A stretch of 64,000 nt of DNA from Pseudarthrobacter sp. BIM B-2242. GTDB taxonomy: Bacteria; Actinomycetota; Actinomycetes; Actinomycetales; Micrococcaceae. Below, piece by piece: positions 34,071 to 43,337 of the stretch. Position numbers and translations under genes: made by a program. Numbering within the stretch: the stretch's first letter is position 1; each line of letters starts with the position of its first letter. The notes below the pieces were generated by a model, which ran no database searches, was not told where the DNA came from, and worked only from the letters and a program-made list of their open reading frames with translations. The DNA is taken from the NCBI RefSeq assembly GCF_014764445.1, contig NZ_CP061721.1, forward strand, positions 4,216,001-4,280,000. The letters run 5' to 3'.

Positions 34071-34499
34071 ATGAGCGGAATTATTGTTGTAGGCGTTGAC
34101 GGCAGCGGAACCGCCAAGAAGGCCGCCGAAGCGGCCCGCGATCTCGCCGTCGCCGTGGGTGCCTCGCTGCACGTAGTCTCAGCCTTCGACAGTGACCGCA
34201 CGGAGGTGTTCGGCTCCGGCAGCGACCAGTGGATCGTCTCCGACGCCGACGGCGCCGAGCACGTTGCGAAGACCGTTGCCGATTCCCTCGCCGGTTCCAT
34301 CAAGGTGACGTACTCAGCCGCCCGCGGCAAGCCGGCCGAAGCGCTGATCAGCGAAGCCGAGCGCCTTGGCGCCAAGATGATCGTGGTGGGCAACCGGCGG
34401 ATGCGCGGCATCGGCCGGGTGCTCGGAAGTGTCGCCAACAGCGTGGCCCATAACGCCACCTGCGACGTCTACATTGCCAACACGTACGACGCTGACTGA
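34071..34499 (+). CDS. Universal stress protein
   Basis: 142-residue UspA-fold protein. VVGVDGSGTAKKAAEAA at the start and the ATP-binding GNRRMRGIGRVLGSVANSVA (family G-2x-G-9x-G-S/T) near the C-terminus indicate a nucleotide-binding Usp. ATG 34071 follows AAGGAG at ideal spacing; the longer in-frame frame overlaps the upstream aminotransferase in another phase and is rejected. It is followed by a perfect hairpin. Confidence 0.93.
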   Translation: MSGIIVVGVDGSGTAKKAAEAARDLAVAVGASLHVVSAFDSDRTEVFGSGSDQWIVSDADGAEHVAKTVADSLAGSIKVTYSAARGKPAEALISEAERLGAKMIVVGNRRMRGIGRVLGSVANSVAHNATCDVYIANTYDAD

Positions 34500-34524
34500 G
34501 GGCCTCCCTCACGGACTGAGACAC

Positions 34525-34565
34525 CGGACACCATGGACCGCCCCGGCGCCGGTCCATGGTGTCCG
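34525..34565 (+). terminator. Terminator after the universal stress gene
   Basis: Perfect 15-bp arms (34525-34539 and 34551-34565) around an 11-nt loop, 25 nt beyond the stop codon, followed by TTCTC. Confidence 0.7.
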
Positions 34566-34667
34566 TTCTCACCCCCGCAAGGCCACATTCGGCATGGGCC
34601 GGGCGATAAAATGGAAGTGCCCCCAACGGAGCGGTCACCACTCTCCACGTCACCCAAAGGGGCCCCC

Positions 34668-35015
34668 TTGATTACTCTTCAGCGCCGCCAGCTTGTCGGC
34701 CACGACATCCTCCTTGCCCGTCACGGCAACCACATCTGCTCGATGCGCGTGGACCACAGCAACGGCCGGGTCATCGCGCTCCTCGACGACGGCTCCCTGG
34801 ACAGCGCCCCCAACCTCATCTCACCGGACCTGCACCTGCCGGCTACCATCCGGAGCGTGCTGCGCGAGGACTGGAAGCTCTTCGCAGCCGTTTCATCCGG
34901 CGCCGTCATCCTGGGCGGCCTCCTGTTTGGCACATGCGCGGCCCTTGCCGGAACCTGGGCCGGAAGCCCGGAGATGGTCGAAGTCCTGACGGCCTATTCC
35001 TCTTACACTTACTGA
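34668..35015 (+). CDS. Small membrane-anchored protein, unknown
   Basis: 115 residues from a TTG at 34668 preceded by AAAGGGG. An N-terminal soluble part (QLVGHDILLARHGNHICSMR) precedes one clear transmembrane helix (SSGAVILGGLLFGTCAALAG, about 76-96) and a short tail. I do not recognise the family. The TTG start is chosen from the ribosome binding site; upstream in-frame sequence crosses the terminator of the previous gene and is unlikely to be coding. Confidence 0.55.
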   Translation: MITLQRRQLVGHDILLARHGNHICSMRVDHSNGRVIALLDDGSLDSAPNLISPDLHLPATIRSVLREDWKLFAAVSSGAVILGGLLFGTCAALAGTWAGSPEMVEVLTAYSSYTY

Positions 35016-35092
35016 GCCCTGACCTCTCGCGCGGACACGAGGTATGGCCGGTGCGCCGACGTGACAGTTGAGTTCGCCAGCACGGCCGGCAG

Positions 35093-35713
35093 CTAGAGCA
35101 GCCAGCCGCGCAGCAGCCACCACAGGCCGGCCATCACCAGCATGCCGAAGAGCGAGCCGGCGACCACCTGGGCCCGCGTGTGCGCCCGGAGCACCACACG
35201 GGACCAGCCGACGGCGGGGATCAGCAGGAGCAGCGGCAGCCAGGCCGGACCGAGCATCAGGACGTAAATCGCGGCCGCCGACGACATGGCCGCCGCGTGC
35301 CCGCTGATCTTCCAGAACGGGCTGACAGCGGCCAGCACCACAATGCCCGCGACGATCGCCAGCACCATGACCACCACGCTCCGCGGCGCACCAACGGCCC
35401 CGAGGACCACCAGTCCGGCGATGACGGATGCCAGCGCCATAAGAAGGACGGGCGCACGCTGGTGGCGGTTGCTGACGTGGTGATCCGTGACCTTGCCCAG
35501 CCTGACGAGCCCAAGCAGCACAAGCAGGGGCAGCACGCAGACGAAGAGTGCCGCCAGCGCGCCGTAACCGAGCGTGCCCGGGAAACCCGGTTCAATCACC
35601 GGGCTGATGAGCAACTGCAGCGTCACCACCACGGGCGGCTGGAACACCTCGGTCAGCCATCTGGCGGTCCGGTTCCTCACCCGGAGCGCGGCGGCTCTGG
35701 AATCCCTAATCAA
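35093..35713 (-). CDS. PAP2-family membrane phosphatase-like protein
   Basis: About 206 residues, six hydrophobic segments. The C-terminal PAP2 motifs are present: [11 protein letters not shown] (SGH motif) and [16 protein letters not shown] (SR-5x-HT). The first motif is represented by [15 protein letters not shown]. Such proteins dephosphorylate lipid phosphates or undecaprenyl pyrophosphate at the outer membrane face. A TTG at 35713 overlapping the E2 stop by 8 nt is the assumed start; a later GTG is possible. Its place at the end of the bkd genes is probably read-through, not a shared pathway. Confidence 0.7.
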   Translation of the reverse strand: MIRDSRAAALRVRNRTARWLTEVFQPPVVVTLQLLISPVIEPGFPGTLGYGALAALFVCVLPLLVLLGLVRLGKVTDHHVSNRHQRAPVLLMALASVIAGLVVLGAVGAPRSVVVMVLAIVAGIVVLAAVSPFWKISGHAAAMSSAAAIYVLMLGPAWLPLLLLIPAVGWSRVVLRAHTRAQVVAGSLFGMLVMAGLWWLLRGWLL

Positions 35714-37211
35714 GAAGGAGCGCCGGCTCCTCAAGGATGGCGGCGACGTCGGCCATAAAGCGGGCTGACAGGTCACCGTCAACCACCCGGTGGTCGAAGG
35801 AGCCGCCCAGCGTGGTGATCCAGCGCGGAATGACCTCGCCGTCCAGGACCCACGGCTTCTGCTTGATGGTTCCGAAGGCCACGATGGCTACTTCGCCCGG
35901 GTTGATGATGGGTGTTCCGGTGTCGATCCCCAGCGCGCCAATGTTGGTGATGGTCAGTGTCCCGCCCTGCATCTCAGCCGGCTGGGTCTTGCCCGCACGG
36001 GCCGTGGTGGCCAGGTTGTTCAGCGCCAGCGCCAGCTCCTTGAGCGAGAGGTCCTGCGCGTCCTTGATGTTGGGGACCATGAGTCCCCGCGGGGTGGCGG
36101 CGGCGATGCCCAGGTTCATGTAGTGCTTGACCTGGATTTCGGCGGCGTCGGTGCCGTCCACGTTGTCCACCCAGGTGGCGTTGACGCTGGGATTCCGGGC
36201 TGCGGCCCAGATGACGGCCTTCGCCAGGATCAGCAGCGGTGAAACTTTGATCCCCTCAAAATCGCGCGAAGCCTTCAGCCGCTTAACGAACTCCATGGTG
36301 CGGCTGGCATCAACATCAACGAAGATACTGACGTGCGGCGCCGAGAACGCCGATTCCACCATGGCCTTGGCAGTCGCCTTGCGGACGCCCTTGACGGGGA
36401 TGCGTTCAATCCGCTGGTCCTGCGGCTTGCCGGCCTTGCCCCAGAAGCCGTCTGCCTTGTCGAGCTCGGCGTCACGCTGGGCCTGGTAGCTGACCAGGTC
36501 CTCGCGTGTTACTTCGCCGCGGTAACCGGTGGCCACGACGTCGGCGAGGTCGATCCCCAGGTCCCGGGCGATCTTGCGGACGGGCGGCTTGGCCAGGACG
36601 CGGTTCACGAGGCCTGTGATGGTTCCGCCCAGGGTCGGCCGGTTGTCGACCGCTCCGGTGATTGAGCCGGCCGACATCCGCGCCCCGGCAGGCGCGGCCA
36701 CCGGCGGGGAGACTTCCGCCGCCGTATGGGGCTGTACAGGTTCCACCTCGGGGGCATTGCGCGACACGGCGTCGGCGGGCGAGACGGCGGCAGGCGCCGA
36801 CTTTCGGGGGCGGCGCCTGACCGCGTCTGCCTTGGGACCTGAACCCACCAGCGGTCCGCCGGCCGGGGCACCACCGGATGCATCGCCGTCGTCCGCGGGA
36901 AGTTTGCCGTACAACGGCTGAACCGGAGTTGCGGGAGCCGGCACGTCGGCGGGACTCGGATCACCGGAGATGGCATCCGAGACGCTGATAATGGCGGTCC
37001 CGACGTCGATCGTGACGCCTTCGGGAACCAACAGTTCGGTAACCGTGCCGGCAAAAGGTGAGGGCAGCTCAACGAGTGACTTGGCGGTTTCGATCTCGCA
37101 CAGGACGTCGTTAACGGCGACCATATCCCCGGGTTTGACCTTCCAGGTGACGATTTCCGCCTCCGTAAGGCCTTCGCCCACATCGGGCAGATTGAACTTG
37201 TTGAGAGCCAT
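35706..37211 (-). CDS. bkdC: Branched-chain 2-oxoacid dehydrogenase E2 (dihydrolipoamide acyltransferase)
   Basis: 501 residues in three parts: lipoyl domain 1-80 with lipoyl-lysine in [10 protein letters not shown]; a long Ala/Pro linker; peripheral subunit-binding domain ([18 protein letters not shown], about 230-265); and the acyltransferase catalytic domain ending with [15 protein letters not shown], whose His and Asp are catalytic. It passes the acyl group from E1 to CoA. ATG 37211 follows AGAGGA. It lies 52 nt after the E1 beta gene. No E3 gene is present here, so the lipoamide dehydrogenase must be elsewhere. Pyruvate or acetoin specificity is not fully excluded. Confidence 0.92.
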   Translation of the reverse strand: MALNKFNLPDVGEGLTEAEIVTWKVKPGDMVAVNDVLCEIETAKSLVELPSPFAGTVTELLVPEGVTIDVGTAIISVSDAISGDPSPADVPAPATPVQPLYGKLPADDGDASGGAPAGGPLVGSGPKADAVRRRPRKSAPAAVSPADAVSRNAPEVEPVQPHTAAEVSPPVAAPAGARMSAGSITGAVDNRPTLGGTITGLVNRVLAKPPVRKIARDLGIDLADVVATGYRGEVTREDLVSYQAQRDAELDKADGFWGKAGKPQDQRIERIPVKGVRKATAKAMVESAFSAPHVSIFVDVDASRTMEFVKRLKASRDFEGIKVSPLLILAKAVIWAAARNPSVNATWVDNVDGTDAAEIQVKHYMNLGIAAATPRGLMVPNIKDAQDLSLKELALALNNLATTARAGKTQPAEMQGGTLTITNIGALGIDTGTPIINPGEVAIVAFGTIKQKPWVLDGEVIPRWITTLGGSFDHRVVDGDLSARFMADVAAILEEPALLLD

Positions 37212-37263
37212 GGTGTCCTCTTTTGCGACGGGTTTTGCGGCGGGCGCAGGCGGGGCGGGGTGC

Positions 37264-38244
37264 CTAGTAGGCCAAGGCGCGGTCCAGCGCCTCGAGGATG
37301 CGATCAATGCCGGGAAGATAGTCTTCCTCGACCTTAGCCACGGGGTACGGCATGTGGAACCCGCCCACGCGGATCACGGGTGCCTCCAGGGAAAGGAACG
37401 CACGTTCACTGATCCGGGCCGCGATCTCCCCGCCGATGCCGCCGAACGTCGGCGCCTCATGGGCAACCACAAGGCGGCCGGTCTTCTTGGCGGAGGCCGT
37501 GACGGTATCAAAATCGATCGGGGAAATGGAGCGGAGGTCGATGACCTCGATGCTGTGTCCGTCCTCGGCAGCGGCGTCCGCTGCCGCAAGGGCCACAGGC
37601 ACGAGCGGCCCATAGGCAACAACGGTGGCGTCTGTACCTTCGCGGACCACGTGGGCTTTGAACGGATCGGCCGATGCTCCCGGAGACACCGTATCCACCT
37701 CGCCCTTGAGCCAGTAGCGGCGTTTCGGTTCGAAGAAGATCACGGGGTCCTGGCACTCGACGGCCTGGCGAATCATCCAGTAGGCGTCATGGGCGTTCGA
37801 CGGCGTGATGATCCGCAGGCCCGGCGTGTGGGCGAACAGCGCCTCCGGCGATTCGGAGTGGTGTTCGATCGAGCCGATTCCGCCGCCATACGGGATGCGG
37901 ATGACCACGGGAACGGTCAGGTTGCCGTTGCTGCGGGCGTGCATTTTGGCGAGCTGGGTGGTGATCTGGTTGAAGCCGGGGAACACAAAGCCATCGAACT
38001 GGATCTCGCAGATGGGCAGGTAACCGCGGAGGGCCAGCCCGATTGCCGTCCCGATGATGCCGGATTCGGCGAGCGGAGTGTCCACTACGCGGTCTTCACC
38101 GAACTCCGCAAGGAGGCCGTCGGTCACGCGGTATACGCCGCCCAGGGCGCCAATGTCCTCGCCCATCAGCAGGGAACGGGGGTTACTGCCCAGCGTTTCG
38201 CGCAGGCCCTCGTTGATGGCCTTGGCTATGGTCATGGTGGTCAT
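37264..38244 (-). CDS. bkdB: 2-oxoacid dehydrogenase E1 subunit beta
   Basis: 326 residues, the standard length for the E1 beta subunit of branched-chain 2-oxoacid dehydrogenase. Features are [33 protein letters not shown], the E-x-Q segment [17 protein letters not shown], and [20 protein letters not shown]. It forms an alpha2beta2 tetramer with E1 alpha, encoded by the gene overlapping it by 4 nt (ATGA). The complex decarboxylates 2-oxoacids from valine, leucine and isoleucine. Confidence 0.93.
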   Translation of the reverse strand: MTTMTIAKAINEGLRETLGSNPRSLLMGEDIGALGGVYRVTDGLLAEFGEDRVVDTPLAESGIIGTAIGLALRGYLPICEIQFDGFVFPGFNQITTQLAKMHARSNGNLTVPVVIRIPYGGGIGSIEHHSESPEALFAHTPGLRIITPSNAHDAYWMIRQAVECQDPVIFFEPKRRYWLKGEVDTVSPGASADPFKAHVVREGTDATVVAYGPLVPVALAAADAAAEDGHSIEVIDLRSISPIDFDTVTASAKKTGRLVVAHEAPTFGGIGGEIAARISERAFLSLEAPVIRVGGFHMPYPVAKVEEDYLPGIDRILEALDRALAY

Positions 38245-39515
38245 GAGCGGGCCGCTCCTGTCGCTGCGTCATCGTTTGTCCCGGGCCCGGCCGGGCCGGT
38301 CTCTGCCTCGTCAGCGAAGCCGGCACTGTATTCCTCGAACCAGGCCAGTTCCTCGGCCACAAGCGGGTGGGCCTCGACGTACGTGTTGGCGAATGCAGTC
38401 CGGATGTCAGGGGTTTCCAGATCGTGCGTGGTCTTGCGGACGTAGGCGGCCAGTTCGTCGCCGTCGGCCTTGACCTTCTCGAAGAAGGCGTCGTCCGCCA
38501 GGCCCTGGGCACGAAGGTACTTTTCCAGGCGGTCGAGCGGATCTTTGGCCCGCCAGAGCGTTTCCTCGGATGATTCCCGGTACTTCGTGGGGTCATCGGC
38601 GGTGGTGTGCGCGCCCACACGATATGTGAAGGCCTCGATCAGCACCGGGCCGTTACCTTCGCGGGCGTGTTCCAGGGCCCACTCAGTGACGGCATGGACG
38701 GCGATGACATCGTTTCCGTCCACCCGGATGCCAGGGAAGCCGTAGCCCTTGGCCCGGTTGGACAGCGGAATACGGGTCTGCACGGAACTGGGTACGGAGA
38801 TGGCCCAGTGATTGTTCTGGCAGAAGAACACCACAGGCGCATTGTACGAGGACGCAAAAACCATGGATTCGTGGACGTCGCCCTCGGAACTGGCGCCGTC
38901 ACCGAAGTAGACCATGACCGCGGCCTTCGGCTCAGCCGGCCGGCCCGGCTCTCCGCCGGCAGCTGCGGCGGCGAGCTTCTGGTCCCGTTGGATCCCCATG
39001 GCATAGCCGACGGCGTGCGGGGTCTGGGCAGCAAGGACCAGCGTATAGAGGTGGAAGTTGGTGTCCTTGGGGTTCCAGCCGCCGTTGGAGACGCCGCGGA
39101 ACTGGCGAAGAAGTTCGGCAAGGTCCACGTTGCGTGTCAGCGCCACACCGTGTTCCCGGTACGTGGGGAAGATGTAATCCTGCGGCTGGCTGGCCCGCCC
39201 GGATCCGATCTGCGCGCCTTCCTGGCCCGTGAGCGGGACCCACAGCGAGAGCTGGCCCTGGCGCTGCAGCGCCGTTGCCTCAACGTCGAAGCGGCGGATC
39301 CTTGCCATGTCAGCGTAGAAGCCCCGGAGCTTTTCGGCGTCCAGACGGTCCGCGTACGCGGAGAATTGCGGGTCTGTGCTTAGGGTGCCGTCCGGCGCCA
39401 ACAGCTGCACCATCGGTTCGGCCGGGTCGCCCAGCCTGGCCTCAGCCTCGGCTTCGAGCTGGTCGTCTACCGCTGTTCCTTCGAACTCGGTGGAGGGCAG
39501 ATGTGTGGCGCCCAT
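38241..39515 (-). CDS. bkdA: 2-oxoacid dehydrogenase E1 subunit alpha
   Basis: 424 residues. The thiamine diphosphate motif is GDGASSEGDVHESM ... FFCQNNHWAIS (GDG-to-NN). The N-terminal region shows YADMARIRRFDVEATALQRQG and YREHGVALTRN, closer to branched-chain than to pyruvate dehydrogenases. First gene of the three-gene operon. A 42-bp nested palindrome lies 48-89 bp upstream of its start. The polar first 35 residues are less conserved and the true start may be a little downstream. Confidence 0.93.
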   Translation of the reverse strand: MGATHLPSTEFEGTAVDDQLEAEAEARLGDPAEPMVQLLAPDGTLSTDPQFSAYADRLDAEKLRGFYADMARIRRFDVEATALQRQGQLSLWVPLTGQEGAQIGSGRASQPQDYIFPTYREHGVALTRNVDLAELLRQFRGVSNGGWNPKDTNFHLYTLVLAAQTPHAVGYAMGIQRDQKLAAAAAGGEPGRPAEPKAAVMVYFGDGASSEGDVHESMVFASSYNAPVVFFCQNNHWAISVPSSVQTRIPLSNRAKGYGFPGIRVDGNDVIAVHAVTEWALEHAREGNGPVLIEAFTYRVGAHTTADDPTKYRESSEETLWRAKDPLDRLEKYLRAQGLADDAFFEKVKADGDELAAYVRKTTHDLETPDIRTAFANTYVEAHPLVAEELAWFEEYSAGFADEAETGPAGPGTNDDAATGAARS

Positions 39516-39562
39516 ACCGTCTCCTTGCTTGCTGCACGCGGATGCGTTGCAATGTCGCTGGG

Positions 39563-39604
39563 ATATATGCCCCGCAAGGAATGTATTCCTTTGTTGGCAT
39601 ATAT
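39563..39604. promoter_or_regulatory. Nested palindrome upstream of the bkd operon
   Basis: Outer arms ATATATGCC and GGCATATAT (9 of 9) and inner arms AAGGAAT and ATTCCTT (7 of 7) share one centre at 39583/39584, with symmetrical 4-nt spacers that do not pair. The element is strikingly AT-rich. It resembles a bipartite operator, for instance for an Lrp/AsnC-type BkdR, but no such regulator gene is in the window. Confidence 0.65.
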
Positions 39605-39663
39605 TTGGCTTACTGGTCCTTACTTTATCTTCAGTAGGTGCCGCTGCTGACGCATGTTAAGCG

Positions 39664-40782
39664 CTAGGAACGCCGTGGCGGCTTTGTATAGACTGCACAG
39701 AGCTGGAGGAAACGGCTGTTGGCTTCCGGTTCGCCGATGCTCACGCGCACTCCCTCACTGCCGAATGCCCGCACCGAGAGCGCCTGTTCCCCGGCCAGAT
39801 CGGCAAATTCCATGCTGTTGGCACCAAGATCCAGCCAGACGAAGTTGCCCTGCGCCTCCGGCACAAACCAGCCCAGCTCCTTCAGCCCGGCCGTGACACG
39901 GGTTCGTTCGTCCACAATGATTTGTACCCTTTCTACAACCTGGGGGTAGTTCTGCAAGGACACTATTGCGGCCTTTTCCGCGATCTGTGACACCGCAAAG
40001 GGTGTGGCGGCCACCCGCAGGTACTCTGTCAGGCCGGGGTTCGAGACGCTGTATCCCACGCGAAGGCCCGCCAGTCCATGGGCCTTGGAAAACGTCCGGA
40101 GCACAATAACGTTGGGGTATTTGCGGTACAGCGCCAGGCCGTCCACAGCGTCCTCAGCACGCACGAACTCCTGGTAGGCCTCATCGATAACCACCACAAC
40201 GTCTGACGGGACGGACTGAATGAAGCGTTCCGTTTCAGCAGCAGTCAGGGCGGGGCCGGTGGGGTTGTTGGGTGTGCACAGCAGGATGACCTTGGTTCGG
40301 ACCGTGACGGCTGCAGCCATGGCTGCAAGATCGTGGCGGCCCTCAGCCGTCAACGGGATCCGCACGCTTTCCGCACCTGACAGGCCGACACTGATGGGGT
40401 AGGCCTCAAAGGACCGCCACGCGTAGATCACTTCGTCGGCTTTGCCGTCGTCGTTCTGTCCGGCGAACGTGGACAGGATCTGGCTCAGGGCACCCAGGCT
40501 GCCCGCGCCCGTGACGATGTCCGCTGCCGGGACGTCCAGGAAGTCCGCGAGCGCCGCACGCAGCTTGCTGCTGAGCGGGTCCGGGTAGCGGTTGAAGTCT
40601 GTCTGTCCGGCAATGGCCGCAAGCACGGCCGGGAGCGGCGGCAAGGGGTTCTCGTTGGAGGACAGCTTGTAGCTGGCCAGGCCTTCCACGGTGGCCGGGG
40701 GCTTCCCTGCGGCGTAACGGGGAAGCCGGCCCACTACGGGACGAGGCCGGATTTCCCCAGACAGAATCTCTGATGACGTCAT
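39664..40782 (-). CDS. HisC-like aminotransferase (histidinol-phosphate or aromatic)
   Basis: 372 residues. Family signs: YKLSSNENPLPP at the N-terminus, GAGSLGALSQI, CTPNNPTGPAL, VVIDEAYQEF and LRTFSKAHGLAGLRVGY with the PLP lysine. HisC and the aromatic aminotransferase PatA/Pat share these motifs, so the two cannot be separated by eye. It lies upstream of and on the same strand as bkd, separated by the palindrome region, so an amino-acid catabolic role is also possible. Confidence 0.85.
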   Translation of the reverse strand: MTSSEILSGEIRPRPVVGRLPRYAAGKPPATVEGLASYKLSSNENPLPPLPAVLAAIAGQTDFNRYPDPLSSKLRAALADFLDVPAADIVTGAGSLGALSQILSTFAGQNDDGKADEVIYAWRSFEAYPISVGLSGAESVRIPLTAEGRHDLAAMAAAVTVRTKVILLCTPNNPTGPALTAAETERFIQSVPSDVVVVIDEAYQEFVRAEDAVDGLALYRKYPNVIVLRTFSKAHGLAGLRVGYSVSNPGLTEYLRVAATPFAVSQIAEKAAIVSLQNYPQVVERVQIIVDERTRVTAGLKELGWFVPEAQGNFVWLDLGANSMEFADLAGEQALSVRAFGSEGVRVSIGEPEANSRFLQLCAVYTKPPRRS

Positions 40783-40917
40783 GCAAACTAGCCTACTTTC
40801 TCCCGCGTCGTGCGGCGCCGCCCCCGTCCGGGGCTGCTACACGGCGGAACGGGCACAGCACACCGGGCCTCGCAGTGCGGCCCGGCACCTCACAGGGCCG
40901 TGTGAAAGCATTGGGCT

Positions 40918-41346
40918 ATGCGCTCTTTTATTCTTCGGGTCCTGATCAACGGGCTGGCCCTCTGGATTGCCAGCTGGATTTTGCCCGGCCTTGATATCTC
41001 CACGTCCGCCACCACCGAGGCTGTGGCCAACTCGGGCGTAACGCAGGGCACGGAGACCATCGGCATCATCCTGGCCTACCTGTTCATCGGGCTGATCTTT
41101 GGCGTGGTGAACGCTTTTGTCCGGCCCCTGGTCAGCTTCCTGTCGCTGCCGATCACCATCCTGACACTGGGCCTGTTCACGATCGTCATCAATGCCGCCA
41201 TGCTGTACCTGACGTCCTGGCTCAGCAGCTACACGCCGGTGCATTTCTCCATTGACTCCTTCTTCTGGACGGCGGTCCTCGCCGCGATCATCATCACGCT
41301 CATCTCCCTGGTCGCAGGCAGGGTTCCGGGCGGCCGCCGGCGCTAA
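40918..41346 (+). CDS. Four-helix membrane protein, phage-holin IV family (PF04020-like)
   Basis: 142 residues with four membrane helices: LINGLALWIASWILPG, the GIILAYLFIGLIFGVVNAF segment, ITILTLGLFTIVINAAML, and AVLAAIIITLISLVAG. This matches the widespread YvlD/PF04020 group, called mycobacterial 4-TM phage holins in databases but chromosomal and of unknown function. The conserved RPLVSFLSLPITILTLGLF region is present. Nothing phage-like surrounds it. The C-terminus is basic. Confidence 0.85.
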   Translation: MRSFILRVLINGLALWIASWILPGLDISTSATTEAVANSGVTQGTETIGIILAYLFIGLIFGVVNAFVRPLVSFLSLPITILTLGLFTIVINAAMLYLTSWLSSYTPVHFSIDSFFWTAVLAAIIITLISLVAGRVPGGRRR

Positions 41347-41408
41347 GCCTCGAGCAAGGACCGAACGGCTTTCAGCAGGGCGCCGGTGCGGCTGCCGGGC
41401 AGCGTCGT

Positions 41409-42788
41409 TCAGCCCTGCATCCTTCCGGTGGCCACCTGGTTCTCTGCCTCGGACCGCTGTGGTGACCGCTGGGCGGGCTGCAGCCTTGGCCCGGGCGCAC
41501 TCGCCTCCTGGATCGGGGTCCGTGACAAAGCGAAGCGTGTGGCCGTTGCCGTGCCGCCGGCCCCGAGGACGCCGGCAAGGACCGCGGTCGAATGCACCAG
41601 CGTGGGGTCCTCGCTGGCACCCACCAGCCTGGCCGCCTCCTGGTAGTTGCCAAGATTGTGGCCAGGGCCCAGTCCCGGATCCTTGCCTTCCGGCGTTGTC
41701 ACCTGGTCCAGGAGCGTTACCGTCACCCGGCTCCGCGTATCCGGGTTCGCGGTCCCGTCCGTTCCGGGCACCCAGTCCTGGCGGTGCTGGAGATGGAGGA
41801 CGCTGACATCACCGGCCGGCTCGATGCTTCCGACCGGGGAGCCCGCCGTGAGCACGTATTTCATGGCGTATTCCTTGCGGAACAGAGGATCAGCCGCAAG
41901 ATTCATGGCATGGATCCCGCCCTGGCTATAGCCGACCGCCACCACCGGCGCCCCCCTTTCTGCCCCGGCTTCCTGCAGCGCAGCCCGCACAGCGACGTTG
42001 ACCTCAGCAGACCGGTGACCGACGGCTTCCCCGATGCCTGCCGGATCGAACGGGTTCGCTCCCCCGATGTCATCCCCGGCCTGGGTTCCGGGAATAACAA
42101 CGACATAGGCCTTGAGCCCGCCCGTATCTGTTTCGATGACCTCGATATGGCCGGGGCCCCTTTCGTCAATAATCTGCGCCCGCTCCAGGAGGGCAGCAGG
42201 GGATCCATCGAAATCAACGGGCATGGTTTCCTTCCGGTCCACCACAATGCGGCGCGGTTCCAAGGCGGGAACGAGGGCGCCGGCGATGCCCAGGATGTGG
42301 TGCCTGGCCTTCACAATGTTGCGCAACGCCAAATCCGTGCCGCGAAGGTCGGGCCACAGCGGATCGTCAAGGCCGACATGTTCAAAGTCGCGGAACGAAG
42401 GAATGCCCATGGTGGCGAACAGGCTTGTCGCCGCCTCGGCAGCCTCATAGTCCCGCTTGCTGGCGCGGACCTGGCTGCTGATTGCCTGCAGTTCCAAGCG
42501 GACGGCCTGGACTCCCAGCCTGGCGCAGCTCAGGGCCGACACCGCCCCTGTCCACGTGGGTGTTTGGCTGAGTTGGTAAGACCCCAGATTGGATTGGATA
42601 CGTTGCACCTCGCCCTCTGTGTGGGCCAACTCCTCGGCAAGGAGGTCAAGCTTCTCTGCACCGCCCACGAGTTCCTCAAGCTGGAAGGTCATGCCGCCAA
42701 TCCCGCCCCTGATTTCCAGGCCGCTGTCCACAGCAGGGCCGGTGAGCCTTATGGGCCCGCCGGCACCGGACGGCGTTACCTCGGCCAT
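41409..42788 (-). CDS. Serine hydrolase with N-terminal WxG hairpin, candidate type VII secretion substrate
   Basis: 459 residues. Residues about 35-120 form two predicted helices with W79-T80-G81 at the turn and Y114-E-A-A-E118 at the end of helix 2, which is the WXG100 layout with a YxxxD/E secretion signal. The C-terminal part (about 190-400) is an alpha/beta hydrolase: VVIPGTQAGDD, nucleophile S288 in VGYSQGG, likely D338 in HRQDWVPG and H377 in PGHNLGNYQ, resembling PE-PPE-type esterases. The ATG at 42788 overlaps the WXG100-like gene by 13 nt. No signal peptide or membrane helix. Secretion and toxicity are inferred; an internal ATG at 42692 is an alternative start. Confidence 0.7.
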   Translation of the reverse strand: MAEVTPSGAGGPIRLTGPAVDSGLEIRGGIGGMTFQLEELVGGAEKLDLLAEELAHTEGEVQRIQSNLGSYQLSQTPTWTGAVSALSCARLGVQAVRLELQAISSQVRASKRDYEAAEAATSLFATMGIPSFRDFEHVGLDDPLWPDLRGTDLALRNIVKARHHILGIAGALVPALEPRRIVVDRKETMPVDFDGSPAALLERAQIIDERGPGHIEVIETDTGGLKAYVVVIPGTQAGDDIGGANPFDPAGIGEAVGHRSAEVNVAVRAALQEAGAERGAPVVAVGYSQGGIHAMNLAADPLFRKEYAMKYVLTAGSPVGSIEPAGDVSVLHLQHRQDWVPGTDGTANPDTRSRVTVTLLDQVTTPEGKDPGLGPGHNLGNYQEAARLVGASEDPTLVHSTAVLAGVLGAGGTATATRFALSRTPIQEASAPGPRLQPAQRSPQRSEAENQVATGRMQG

Positions 42789-43099
42789 GGGAATTGCCCC
42801 GCGGGAGCAGCCGCGGCGGTTGGAGCGGAGGCAACGTCCTGCGCGTGCCGGCTCACTGCCGCCACCGCCTCCTCAATCGCGACGCGCGCCCTTCCAAGCG
42901 CTACCTCCTGAAGGGCCACGGAATCCCGGTACGCCCGCCCGGCCGGTGACTGCCACTCCAACAACTGGATCTCCCGGAACCCGGCAAGGACCCGCGCCAC
43001 ACTGTCCCCGCATACGGCTACCCGCCGCGCCAAATTCTGAACCTCGTATCCGCGGCTCAGTTGCGCCGCCAGATCAGCGGCCGTCAAGTCCCCGCCCAC
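42776..43099 (-). CDS. WXG100/Esx-like small helical protein
   Basis: 107 residues, nearly all helical, with a central turn W49-Q-S-P-A-G-R-A-Y flanked by amphipathic helices, and an Ala/Pro-rich C-terminus. Size and pattern fit an Esx (WXG100) protein, although the motif is WxS rather than WxG and no YxxxD/E signal is seen after helix 2. In heterodimeric Esx pairs one partner often lacks the signal; here the downstream hydrolase carries it. The GTG start at 43099 has GGAGGGGG upstream. It is the first gene of the pair, divergent from purB. Confidence 0.65.
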   Translation of the reverse strand: MGGDLTAADLAAQLSRGYEVQNLARRVAVCGDSVARVLAGFREIQLLEWQSPAGRAYRDSVALQEVALGRARVAIEEAVAAVSRHAQDVASAPTAAAAPAGQFPWPR

Positions 43100-43337
43100 G
43101 CGTCCCCCTCCCTGCTACACAGCACGTCCTGCCGGATCACCTGAACCCCTGTCTCCTGAACCCGGTCTTCTGAACCTCGACGCTACGGTCCGCCGCTCAC
43201 GCTACGGAAGCACCGCCGTCGGCTATGTGGACAAACACGGCGGCAGCGCCGATAAACGGAACACCCCGCGGGGGGAGGACAGGTCACGCGGAACCTGCCG
43301 CTTAAGCCGCGGCCGGAGTTCATGAAAGAATCAGCAC

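Noticed and set aside
34533..34667. Coding sequence upstream of TTG 34668
   Set aside because: It runs through the perfect terminator hairpin of the universal stress gene and has no domain-like features.
40918..41346. Phage holin indicating a prophage
   Set aside because: The family is chromosomal and widespread in actinobacteria; no other phage gene is near.
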